A stretch of DNA of 64,000 nucleotides, taken from positions 4,528,501 through 4,592,500 of the forward strand of contig OX359196.1 in the NCBI GenBank assembly GCA_947172415.1, in the 5' to 3' direction. Origin of the DNA: Chondrosia reniformis (lineage: Eukaryota > Porifera > Demospongiae > Chondrillida > Chondrillidae). Of this stretch, positions 49,401-59,774 are shown piece by piece. The first letter of the stretch is position 1, and each line of letters starts with the position of its first letter. Position numbers and translations under genes: made by a program. The notes beneath the pieces are model-generated. The model searched no databases. It saw only the letters and a list, made by a program, of their open reading frames with translations, and had not been told where the DNA came from.

Positions 49401-51123
49401 CAGCTCTCATGTGAATGTCTATTAATCTCTCTCTATCTCCCAAGTCCTCTTCAGCCAGCTTAGCCTTGAGATGCAATATCTCCTTCTGAAGCTTATCCTT
49501 CGAAGTAGACAGCTAACAAAGGAATAGAAAATGTACAACCAGAAGCTGGAACAAAAAGCATTTATTCTACATACAGCAGGATTTCTTTCGGGGGGGGGGG
49601 GGGAGGAGGGGGACAATTTCTCCCCTGAAAATGACAAATGTTATGGAGTATGTATGTGTAATGCACATGAAACACTTCCATCTAATCAGCAAATACTTGT
49701 AAGTGGGTAAAACATACATAATAGCATACGTTACTCAATACCTCTCAGAATTAGGAAAATCAACCTTGAATATGCACCCAAAACTATTATATTTAAACCC
49801 ATTGGTTAAGATGACCCCTCCCACAGGAAATGGGTTAGGTCAGTGATAGTCTGCTAATGAATTTCCACTAAATCATATTCTTAGATGATCGGAACAGACT
49901 GGTTGGTTGTTATGTCTCAGAATCAATCAAGGTACTGGTGCCTTAAACCATCACCTTGTCCTTGGTTCAACTCCCAGGAATTACTTTCATGTATTTCCTC
50001 ATAAGGATGGTAGAGAATTGTCTCTTGTGGTCTCAGCTATTGATTGGATCATGTCCTTATATCTAACTACATACCTCATTGACCTCCTTCATCATTGTCT
50101 CATTCTGAAGTTTAAACTCTTGTTCTTGTGTTTCAACTTTTTGTTGAAACTTTTCATTCTCATCCAATAGTGCCTGAATATCCTTCAAATTGGCAGCAAT
50201 ATGCAAAGTGAAAATCAAACAACAATCAAAGGCTAAAGATGCAACACAATAGGCATGGACAAGTAGGCAAACATTCATTATATATTCCAAGCATCTTCTC
50301 ACCTTTCCCTTCTTCGTCTTCTGAATTACCTAAAAGATTACACAATTTAATTTAAATAAAAACATGCAAAGATGGATAATCTACCTGCACACACATGCAC
50401 CTATTTCAATCTACATAGATACATGTTAGAAAGCACATGTACAAACTTACTCTACGAACTTTATCTAGTTCCTTGGTTTGGGCTTGTAATTCTGAAGAGA
50501 TGAAAACGGTGTCCTCCGGATAAAACAACTACTTCGCATAGGTACGTATGAAACTAACCTGTATTCTGCCTTTCAGATAAGTCCTTAAGTTGATAATTTT
50601 CCTCTCGTAATTGCAGAAGCTGCATCTATAAAACACAATGAAAATTAATAGTTATGTGAAATGCAGACATATTATATTATCTAACCAAAGACATGGGTCT
50701 ATAGGAAATCGTGTTTTAGATAATTAATGCATAATACTTACATTATAGGTACATATATAACACACACTTGACATACAGATCTTTATCTTAACCATAGAGC
50801 ATTACATTAATTATCTTATGACAAAACACTTCATTACCAATTCATAGGCTGACAGAGTTGAAAGCATTTATTGGTGGAAATCTGGACGGGTATTCATATA
50901 CGTGTTTGTTTCGCTAATAAATTAACTAAAGAGCTCAAGGCAAACGGAAACGTCTTCAATTAATGGCCAAGTAATTGACGAGGTCGATTCACTTAGATCC
51001 CTTTCTATTCAATTAGAGTAATCATACACGTACATTATTTCATCGCTACCACGATACGGACTACTTACGCACCTGCATCCTCGAAAACTCTTCCTCATCT
51101 ATCGATAACTTTGGATCAGCCAT
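43467..51123 (-). CDS. GRIPAP1: GRIP1-associated protein 1 / GRASP-1 homologue
   Basis: About 26 exons, read from ATG 51121-51123 (MADPKLSIDEEEFSRMQ) to TAG 43467-43469. The second exon continues MQLLQLREENYQL, matching the human start ([23 protein letters not shown]). Most of the protein is coiled coil. C-terminal anchors are IQELLARITKLQKEKWELEE, then FAEDILQKSALIEHYFM, and a final NMESLLKELEEMKKK. All three align with GRASP-1. GRASP-1 is a Rab4 effector on recycling endosomes (family knowledge). Phases agree throughout. One intron appears to use a GC donor (exon end near 45572), because only that choice keeps the frame open into the exon at about 45130-45198. Introns carry several hairpins, a dispersed repeat and a poly-G tract. 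Golgins such as GCC2 were considered; no GRIP domain is present. Confidence 0.93.
44916..44955. repeat. Perfect short hairpin in a GRIPAP1 intron
   Basis: Arms of 16 bp (AAATATGCTTACCACA and its exact complement) enclose a loop of about 7 bp. It is isolated, with no related copy noticed nearby. It may be a solo inverted-repeat element. Confidence 0.8.
46060..46275 (-). repeat. Dispersed short repeat, copy 4 (minus strand)
   Basis: Read on the minus strand it gives the family motif order (AACTAAACCTGGTGAGAGCT, GAGGATACAGGAGTC, CCACTGGGCCAGACAGCTAT, GGGAATTCCACCCTTCGTCA). It is the most complete copy and extends to a shared outer sequence (CTACATGCTATGCCTA), also seen at the edge of the 56.5 kb copy. 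Confidence 0.7.
46647..46715. other. 69-nt near-perfect hairpin, miRNA-precursor-like, in a GRIPAP1 intron
   Basis: Two 33-nt arms pair at 31 of 33 positions around a 3-nt loop (CGC). Only a small internal mismatch (ATTTT against CTTTC, complement sense) interrupts the stem. Outer stem: ATCTTTAGAAAGGGTCAT; inner stem: GACTTTTAGA. It could be a small foldback element or an RNA precursor; the sequence alone does not decide. The tiny loop is unusual for a typical animal pre-miRNA. Confidence 0.6.
49588..49613 (+). repeat. Poly-G tract
   Basis: A run of about 14 G is followed by AGGAGGGGG within a GRIPAP1 intron (C-rich in the transcript). It could form a G-quadruplex on the plus strand. Homopolymer length is prone to sequencing error. 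Confidence 0.85.
49890..49995 (+). repeat. Possible tRNA-derived SINE head
   Basis: It contains a good RNA polymerase III B-box (GGTTCAACTCC at about 49966), preceded by tRNA-like sequence. The following AGGAATTACTTTCATGTATT resembles the region after the better copy at about 54541. The A-box is weak. It is not a functional tRNA as far as I can fold it. Confidence 0.4.
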
Positions 51124-51261
51124 TTTGTGCTCGATTAAAAGAGACGATACTTTCAGATGATTATCAAACCCTAGATATGATCAAACTATGAAAGGTACAG
51201 CGCTAGCTTACAAAATAGTTTTGTACCGGTAGCCTGTAGTACATGACACGGTTCGAGATCA
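51124..51261. promoter_or_regulatory. Divergent promoter between GRIPAP1 and TRMU
   Basis: The two start codons are 138 bp apart on opposite strands. The segment has no clear TATA box, is mildly AT-rich, and includes TTTGTACCGGTAGCC and GACACGGTTCGAGATC close to the TRMU start. Transcription start sites cannot be placed by eye. Confidence 0.65.
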
Positions 51262-54200
51262 ATGGGCTCCTTCGCAAGGAAGAGGGTACTTGTAGCTATG
51301 TCTGGAGGAGTTGACTCTACATTGGCAGCTTTCTTGCTAAAGAGAAGAGGTGAGACGATCTTTAAAGTTCCCCGTAATACTTGCTAGACGCTTTATGGAC
51401 TATATTTTTTTGATTTTAAATACTTTTATAAATAACTAATTATAAATTAATAAATATTTCGGGTAGCTGTAAGTACTTTCGGTGTACGCGTGTCTCTCTC
51501 TGTCAATAGCTATTATAGCTGCATAGTTCATTCCTCGAGTCCTTTTAATATCATCTGTTGCATTATTATATTGTTCGTGTTTTTATATTTCTAAAAGGTG
51601 CTTCAGGTACAGTATATCTGTGTGTGCAGGTTTTCAAGTGGAAGGTGTACATATGGTAAACTGGGATACACTGGAGGAGAGCAGTCAGTGTACTTCTGAT
51701 ACTGACTTCTCTCTGGTGCAATCCGTTTGCTCAAAGTTAAAGATTCCATGTCATAAAGTCAACTTTATCAAAGAGTATTGGAATGAAGTCTTTAGGTAGA
51801 ATGAATGAGTTCATAGTAATGTATATGTTTATACTTTATGTACTAGGCCAATGTGAATATCTCTTTATGTTAATCTATATTTGGATGCATAGACATCATA
51901 TGTTATTCACAGTCTATCTTTTGGAAGGTATATCCTTTAACTTTTGAGCATCTGAAAATGGCATAGCAGTGATGAAGACCCTTTGGGCCAAATGTTCGAT
52001 CAAAAGATTTAAATGCAAGGGTTACCTTAAAATCAGTTTTTTTCACTGTCTGATGTACCCTGCTAAATAATAATGAAAGACATATACTAATAATTCTGTC
52101 AAATCATGCATTTTAAGAAACACTCACAGAGGCAAAGAATGTACCATCCACAAAATACATATGATGTAGACGTAGTTAGGAGGAATCCTTACATCACAGT
52201 TTGTTTATATGTAAATACACTGATGCAGTGATATGTTGGAGCAGTATCAACTTGGCTTTACACCTAACCCTGACATCTTGTGTAACGAAAGAATAAAGTT
52301 TAGAGCTCTTCTGAGATATGTACACTATAGTGGTGCTGATTATATGGCTACTGGACATTACGCAAGACTCTCTTGTAACAAAGACGGTGAGAATATGAGA
52401 ATACGTATATAGGTGCATACCAGATATACATTGGCTAGCTTCATATGTGATCTTGTTTGAATACACCAACTAATGCAGTGAAAGTTTCTATGCACAATGT
52501 CAAATCTCAAGTCTTAAGAGTCTGTACTTCTGTAAGAACTTGACATTACAATTAGGTTGTATTTTTAGTGTCTGAAAAGTATAAAAACTGAAATCATTCA
52601 TGTGATATATAAAGTTAATTAGTAGGAATTTTCAATTCTGTATTAAATTTCTCATCTTAATGCTGCACAATAATATTATACAGATACTGTACATACATGT
52701 ACATGTACATTGATTCCATACAATATCAACCTATATACAATATCTACATACATATGTACATGTCAGAGAGATAGCAATGGATTTGTGTAAGACTTATTGT
52801 CTACTTACCTAGCTTTAATGTGCCCCCAATAAATAAAGTTTATTCTTATAATTTCATATACATATTCCATATCCCATAGGAAAAGTGCAGCTTCTCCAAG
52901 CAGTTGACAAGAACAAGGATCAGACATATTTCTTGTCAAGATTATCACAATCTCAGCTTGTTTCAGCTTTGTTTCCAATTGGTGATATGAGAAAGTCGGA
53001 AGTGAGGGCCTTAGTTAGGGAGTTGGGGTTCACAAAGGTTGCAGAGAGGCCAGAGGTGAAGTTGTTTGAAGAGTGGCTGTAACACTTGTATACAATGGAA
53101 TTACATTTAGAACATGCCCCTGAAATATTAATTGATTTTGATTTACTATTTATCCTGAAAATGGACGCTTCTGATTATCAAGACATTTTGCTTGTTTCTG
53201 AAGTGTATCCATTTTATGAAGTGTCTGCTGTACTTACAATATCTATGGTAAAACTAGTAGTTAGTATTGTTAATATATATGTAGGAGTTGGTGTATATTG
53301 ATACACATAATGTAAAAGTATAGCACCAATATTGTGACTTACTTTGTAACTCCTTTGACTAGTAACAGTGACTAATAATTAGTAGTAGCACTGTGTGATA
53401 GAGTGCATGCAAGGTTGATCTTCTCTTCTTCTGCTCTGTATAGAGCATGGGACTTTGCTTTGTGGGAGCTAGAAAGTTCTCCTCCTTCATTGAGCAATAC
53501 CTTCCTGACAGACCAGGAGAGTTTGTCAATTTGATTAATGGTCAAGTGGAAGGAACTCATAAAGGTATCATAAATCATCTTAGTAATCACTCACACACAT
53601 GTAAACAACAATCACAATAATGATCATATCAAACTATGTACATAGAAGTTTTAACCTAGAATCATCTAAAACACCATCTTTCTGAGCATAAAAATGACAT
53701 ACATAAGTATGAGTAAGGAAACATACGTACATACCAATAGAATAGACTACTTTTCTAATTACTTAAGTAAAGTTTAAAGAGAATGGGTATGAGGATACAG
53801 TTTTCATACCAACTTTTCTTCCTTTCTCGACACTATTACCCTAGCTGCCTAACCCATCCATATCTTACACTGGATTTGGATTTGAGGATCTGCTAGTGTA
53901 TTCACCCTGTTATAATAGCTCTGTAGTGAATTTATACATGTAACATTTAGCTTGGTATAGTATTGAGTCCACTTACTTCCTGCTATCATATAGAGATGAA
54001 TTTAAATGCTATACTATTTATGTATGTGTAGGTGTTCATATGTTTACAATTGGCCAGCGAGCAGCTCTTGGAGGCAAAACTAAACCACTTTATGTCGCTA
54101 AAAAGGATGTAGTTGAAAATAAGATTTATGTTGTAAGTAAACCTTTAGGTTGAAAGTATCACTATTATACCTGCAGGTTGAAGGTATCACTATTATACCT

Positions 54201-55461
54201 GCAGGTTGAAGGTATCACTATTATACCTGCAGGTTGAAGGTATCACTATAATTATACCTTTAGGTTGAAGGTATCACTATTATACCTGCAGGTTGAAGGT
54301 ATCACTATTATACCTGCAGGTTGAAGGTATCACTATTATACCTGCAGGTTGAAGGAAGTGAACATCCTGCATTATACAGTTTGAAGTTGTATCTTACCAA
54401 ACCTAACTGGATTGCCGGAGCTCCTCCCAACAAGCTAACAACTTCAGGTTTCAACTGTCTAGTAAGATTTAGACACAGGCAATCACTCTGTGAGTAGTAC
54501 ATTATTATATTGTTATATTGGATATATATATATATATATTGATGTGGCTCAGTGGCAGAACACTGGTAACCATAACCAGCTGTCCTGGGTTGAATTTCCA
54601 GCTATTGCTGCTTTTGTATTTTCTTTACTTCCTGGTACTTGAGAATGAATACTTGTGGTTTGATTATCACTTTAATTACATCCATGTGTAGACAGGCTAA
54701 TGACTGAAGTGTGTGACTGATTGCATAGAATTGAACTACAATCTCACAGTTCAACCCCCACCCACCATGCAGTAGCTATATACTTTGGTGGCTTTCTGTA
54801 TCCATGGCAAATGGTCATACATGTGTATGTACGTATATACTTAGGGAGTAATTTTAGTTGCGTTCATTATAATAGATAGGTTTATTGGAGCTATCTGCAA
54901 CGAAAATAGAGCTAGATTGAATGTTTCAACCCGTAGGTAGGTCTTCATCGCTGATTATTGCTGATGAAGACCTACAGGTTGAAACATTCAATCTAGCTCA
55001 ATTTTCGTTGTAGATAGCTCCAATAAACTTATCTATAATACATATTTAGATATGTTGCCTACATTGATTGGTTAGACCATAGAGATAATTTGTTTGGGTA
55101 TATTACCATGTTTATATGATAACTGAAATTCACCAACCAATAAGTAGAGTCTCTCGTTCCATTCTGGCTAGTTCCAAGTGACATAACAGAGGTGTCCTCT
55201 GATCAGTTGGAGTTAGTGACCCAGTTTCCCTTATACGCTGCTACACCAGGACAGGTGGGTACTTTAATGATTTTTTATACTATATATACCAAGTATGGTT
55301 GCATACATCCTGAGTGCTTTATCATAACTGTTTACTATCTGTAGCATGTGGTGTTTTATGATGAAGAGGAATGTTTAGGTGGCGCATTAATCTCTAAAAC
55401 TGGACAATGTCTTTTGGATTTAAATAAATCATTGAGTGATTTTGATTATTTTGTAAACTGA
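51262..55461 (+). CDS. TRMU: Mitochondrial tRNA-specific 2-thiouridylase
   Basis: Nine exons at about 51262-51349, 51630-51795, 52230-52386, 52879-53055, 53443-53564, 54033-54133, 54348-54490, 55171-55254 and 55345-55461. The protein is an MnmA/TRMU enzyme: PP-loop SGGVDST for ATP activation, [13 protein letters not shown] with the first catalytic cysteine, [18 protein letters not shown], and MGLCFVG with the second catalytic cysteine. [11 protein letters not shown] belongs to the central domain, and the C-terminal beta barrel includes [20 protein letters not shown]. The enzyme thiolates U34 of tRNA-Lys, -Glu and -Gln (family knowledge). The start is the ATG just before [13 protein letters not shown]; a mitochondrial targeting peptide is short or absent, so location is uncertain. 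Intron 6 carries a minisatellite that duplicates the acceptor, and intron 7 carries a foldback element. Confidence 0.96.
54149..54347 (+). repeat. 28-bp minisatellite that contains the TRMU exon 7 acceptor
   Basis: Seven tandem units (six of 28 bp, one of 31 bp) start GTTGAAGGTATCACTATTAT and end CCTGCAG or CCTTTAG. The last unit abuts exon 7, whose first bases GTTGAAGG equal the start of the unit. Every unit therefore carries a copy of the splice acceptor plus the first eight exon bases, giving eight candidate AG|GTTGAA acceptors spaced 28-31 bp apart. Confidence 0.95.
54541..54640 (+). repeat. tRNA-derived SINE-like element
   Basis: The segment has a strong polymerase III A-box (GTGGCTCAGTGG) and, about 45 bp later, a degenerate B-box (GGGTTGAATTTCC). 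The body and tail resemble the region at 49890-49995. It sits in TRMU intron 7 in the transcribed direction. A complete tRNA cloverleaf is not evident. Confidence 0.55.
54866..55042. mobile_element. Foldback (MITE-like) element, arms about 80 bp
   Basis: Two arms that are reverse complements over about 80 bp, with few mismatches, surround a ~13-bp centre (GCTGATTATTGCT). Key arm pieces are TTTATTGGAGCTATCTGC, AGAGCTAGATTGAATGTTTC and GGTCTTCATC, each repeated in complement on the far side. It lies in TRMU intron 7. Target-site duplication could not be fixed because the edges are AT-rich. Confidence 0.85.
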
Positions 55462-55586
55462 ATTTAAAACAATGATCTAGGTTCTGTGAAAAGAGGTACC
55501 GTTAGATACGCGTTGGTTATCGATATACAATATGTATATAATAATATATTAATAATAATATAATAATATAATATGTATGATTAAAA

Positions 55587-58500
55587 ATGGCTTCACAGGG
55601 CGGTGGTCGAGGACGTGCACATAACAGGTCGTCTGATCAATTTCAGAATAGGTCTGGAAACCAGAGGGGGGGCAGAGGGAGAGGTAATCGCGGGGGTAGC
55701 AGATTCATACCCCAGTCTGAAAATCCTTTATCAAATTTACGTCACGAGTTCAAAAATGTTCGGTTATATAAGGTAATTGAAGGGGACAAGGAATTAGGAA
55801 GAGGGAGCTATGGTATTGTGAAGGAAGCAACTTGGCTCGGGGTGTCATGTGCCACAAAAAGGCCTCATGGATTCATTGTAACTGGCGTAGAAGCTGTCGA
55901 GAGCAAACCATTAAAAGATTTCATACGAGAGTGCAAGATTTGGGTTGAATTAAAGCACCCTTATATTGTTCAACTTTATGGCGTGTATTTTGAGGAAGAA
56001 TCTCCGTTACCTGTGCTTGTCATGGAACGAATGGATCTGAGCTTGAGAGCGCTCATTGACAAGACACATGGAAGGGCGGTGCCATTGTGGAAGAAAGCGG
56101 CAGTTTTGCATCACGTTTCTTTAGCTTTAGTGTACCTTCACGGTAGAAACTGCATTCACCGAGACGTCACACCAAATAACGTACTTCTGTGTACTGATTC
56201 CTGGTGTGCCAAGCTTTCAGATTTTGGAGTTGCTCGTATAGTCAGGAAAGATGGCTACAGCACAGCTAGTCAGCAGGTACCAGGGACAGCCGATTTCATG
56301 CCACCAGAAAATATGGAAGAAGGTCCTCGCATAGACCAAAAGGTTACACATGTGACACATGTACAAGTTGCATGGTTGTGCTTGTCTGAATTTAACTCTG
56401 TATACACTCCGTTGCTGGGGCAAGGCAAATTATATTCCACAACTGCTGTATAACTATAATAAGAGGCACTTTGGCCACTGTCTGACCCAGTGGAGAAGAA
56501 GATGAAAGAAGGGAAAAGAAGGAAGAAAAGACTCCTGTATCTTCATCTAAAGCTCTCTTCAGGTTTAGTTCCCCTATAGGCTCTTTTACAGAATAGGCAT
56601 AGCATGTAGGAAAATGGTATCTTAGATTTTTCATGTAGTTATACAATGCGATATCCCACCAATAACTCAGTAAACGTCTAAAAGCTTGTGAAAAGCCTAG
56701 GGGAGGAGTGTATGACTATTATGTATACAATGCTATGCTATACTTGGGTAGGATTTAGTATAAACCAACTACAATTCCTGCAGGATGACAAAGTACTCTC
56801 TGTATACTTTAGGTGGATGTGTTCTCTGTAGGCTGCCTGGCTATTAGCGTGCTTTCCTTTCAATGGCCACATCCAGGACCAGCTAAGAGAGATGGTCGAG
56901 CAGTCACAGAACTTGAGAGACGTAGGAAGTACATTGCTTGTTTCACTGAGGAGGAGAGGAGGCTGTATGAGTCTTTAATTATTCAATGCTTGGAGGATAA
57001 TCCTAAAAATAGACCAAAGATGGCAGATGTAGCAAAAAAGCTTTCAACAATTTGTAAGAGCTTGGATAGATGTAGAGAACCAGAAAATACAAGAGACCAG
57101 GAGGTTTCTGCTCTCCAAAAAGACATTGAATGCCTTCAAATAACCAACAAAGAGTTAAAGGTACAAATATTTTGAATGTATACTACGTGTTGTAGTCTGA
57201 GTTGATGAATCTGGTATTCACATGTAGAAAAAGGCCAAACGCCTATCTGAATTAGAAGAAGAGGCAGCTGATTTGAGGGAGCAAGTTTCAGTAAGTTATT
57301 TTAAAACCATAGATGTAGTATTTTACAGGCAAACAAGTAATTCAGGTTAAACAAATATTCAATTGATATATGGTCAATGGTTGAACAACGGTACGGAACA
57401 CATATATGAGATGAGCGTAACAGGAGTGAGAACAATATAGGGGCAGCCCCTAAAATATGTTGTAAACTGTTTGTCTTGCTAATTGTTTAATTGTATATCT
57501 AGTTGATGAGCAGGTTATTTATTTATTTATATATAGAATAAAGATGAGCTGGTATCTGAATTAGAAGAAGAGGTTGCTGATTTGAGGGAGCAAGTTTCAG
57601 TAAGTTGTTTATTTTACCATAAATGCAGTGCTTTTGCAAAGATGTTGTCCAATCATAAGGAGTGGTTTTTACATATTCCTGCTGTTTGTGGTGCCAGATT
57701 TTATTAAGAGAGAAATGGTAAAGAAAAAGGAATTATACGTATTTGTTGCCTTTAAAGATTTTTGCTACTCAAATTTAGAATTCAAGTATCTATAAAGACA
57801 TTGTCAATTAGAAAGTATGGTTTAGTATAGTTTTAATTAAATAATCATTTAATTTATTAGTTAATAATTATTTAATATACATACTTACAGGTTCCACCAA
57901 AATTATATCTGCAAGCAGAAAGGTTTTACTTTGCAGGGAATACACAGTATATTGCTCTTAAAGTCAGTAAAGCTGTAGGAATTCCAATAACTTCTGAGTA
58001 CGAAGATAGTGGTTATCTGTATGTTACTGCTTACGTGGCCTACCCTGACAATGAATGGACAAGTATTTCTTCAAACTGTGTAAGAAATGGAGAATTTATC
58101 TTTGGAGACTCATTAAAAGTATGTTTAATTTTGTAACAGTAAATAGTTTAGATGTGTGAGTACCTTGGCTTAAAGACATATTAATATCCATTCCTTTTTG
58201 TAAAACAAGATTACTATGTATTAGCGCCTGAATGGCACCACCTTTTATGCAAAGCCAAATAGCTGAAGAATTTTAAAAAGAAACAAAGAAACTTCCAGAG
58301 TCACTGATGAAAGATGAAACTTCCAGGAAGAACTTCTAGCTTGGTGGAGAATGTGGAGAAGAAAGAAAATAAAATGTATCCTCATACTAATTACGGGCAA
58401 TAACAACCTACTAGCATCCCATCTGATACTGTGTTTGTGCCACTGATCCACCCACCCTGCCTCACTGTACTTATGTATGTGTGTATCCATTAATCCATAG

Positions 58501-59455
58501 TAACAACTGCTACATACAGTAAAACTGTATACATACCTTGAACTTTATAGCTAAAAAATCTCAGTGGCGAACAGAATTCATGCTCCCTGTGGTTGAGCAT
58601 TTGGAAAAAAGAAAATTACACGCTATCGTGGGATAACTCCAAGGAGTGTATAGGATCTGTTAAGATTCAAGCACCACTGTATGAAAGTTATTATTACACG
58701 TATATTCTAAAATGTGAAGTGAGTCCAACATATTCATGACACTTGAAAACATACATATACGTAACTAGCATCATACCAATTTTATCAAAGATTAAAAGAT
58801 ACTAAATGAATAATTGTTGACACTCTATCAATGTATTGTAACAGTTACATATCCTGAGAACACTTTACAATTTATAATGTTCAGAAATGTATCATCACTT
58901 TAGGAGTCAGCTATGGAGGAAGCCACTGCAGATGCCAAAAGTCAACTAAAGATGTATGTGTGTCAGTGTGCCAAGGAGAAATGTGGGGTGCATATCTACT
59001 GTTTCGTTAAAGAGGAGGACATTGAGGAGCTCTTCACAGTGATGAGGTTTAAGAGAGCAGATGGAGCGCCAGGTATATGCAGCTATTCCAAGAAAATTGT
59101 TGTACCAGACCATCTGAAATTTAGAGTTTACTATAAGCAGAATGCCAATGCTGAATATTGTACCCAAGGTGCTATTTCAGGAGCCTTAACTGGAGCCGTA
59201 GCCAGTATGAAGTCAGGCGGTGGATTTTGGGGTACTTTGATTGGAGCAGGTGTAGGGTCTTATCTTGGTGGCGGAATAGGACAAGGCATTGCTAGTCAAC
59301 AGCAGAAGGCTGTGGATCAAAATCTTCAGATACACACCATATCAATTGCAGATGTCTGCACATTTGTTAAAAAACATTCTACCCATGAGCTAAACTGGAC
59401 GCTTGAATTAAAATCCCATAGAAAGTCCTTTCATCCTCATGAAGATTATTACTAG
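55587..59455 (+). CDS. RGG-rich N-terminus, protein kinase, coiled coil and glycine-zipper protein
   Basis: Seven exons (55587-56342, 56813-57160, 57228-57290, 57537-57599, 57891-58118, 58551-58718, 58904-59455), all in phase 0, give 725 residues. Residues 1-40 are Arg/Gly-rich. The kinase (about 60-340) has the Gly loop GRGSYGIV, ATK lysine, SPLPVLVMERM, HRDVTPNN, SDFGVAR and a MPPE motif, so ATP-binding and catalytic Asp residues are present; Thr replaces the usual Lys after HRD. A coiled coil follows, made partly by two near-identical 21-codon exons. The rest (about 411 onward) is unrecognised: a beta-like stretch (PKLYLQAERFYF), then a Cys-containing region (CQCAKEKCGVHIYCFVKEED), then a glycine zipper (GAISGALTGAV, then GAGVGSYLGGGIGQGIA). 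HRDxTxNN is, as I recall, usual in a sponge-expanded kinase group. Target and location are unknown. The start is the first in-frame ATG, 125 bp after the TRMU stop. Confidence 0.85.
56455..56610 (-). repeat. Dispersed short repeat, copy 5 (minus strand)
   Basis: In the first intron of the kinase gene. On the minus strand it reads CTACATGCTATGCCTATTCT, then CCTATAGGGGAACTAAACCT, GAGAGCTTTAGATGAAGATA and CCACTGGGTCAGACAGTG. The outer CTACATGCTATGCCTA edge is shared with copy 4. Confidence 0.7.
58255..58390 (-). repeat. Dispersed short repeat, copy 6 (diverged)
   Basis: It has the second half of the family only: TTCATCAGTGACTCTGGAAG and a Cys/Thr-free purine-rich centre, then ATGAGGATACATTTTATTT on the minus strand. 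More diverged than the other copies. Confidence 0.4.
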
Positions 59456-59774
59456 TAAATGCTAAGATGTCTTTGTTGACATGTGTAGTTTTTATTTTTT
59501 AAATTGTAAGCCATCTGTGCACTGTATTCAATCATTGTTCAGCATATTTCTTAGCCATCACAACAACCTATGATGATAATTTGGCTACGTTTCCATGTGT
59601 TATATTTTATGCTTTCTATATTACTAGATGGTAATCCTATAAGCATAATATGTCAATTCCACTCACTCTCAGAGAGAATGAAATTATTAACAAGTCCCAA
59701 ATTTCAAAATATACTTTTAAAGGGGTTGTATATAAGGTGATGCAATAGCTTCCGGAAGTGCTTCATTCACAAAA

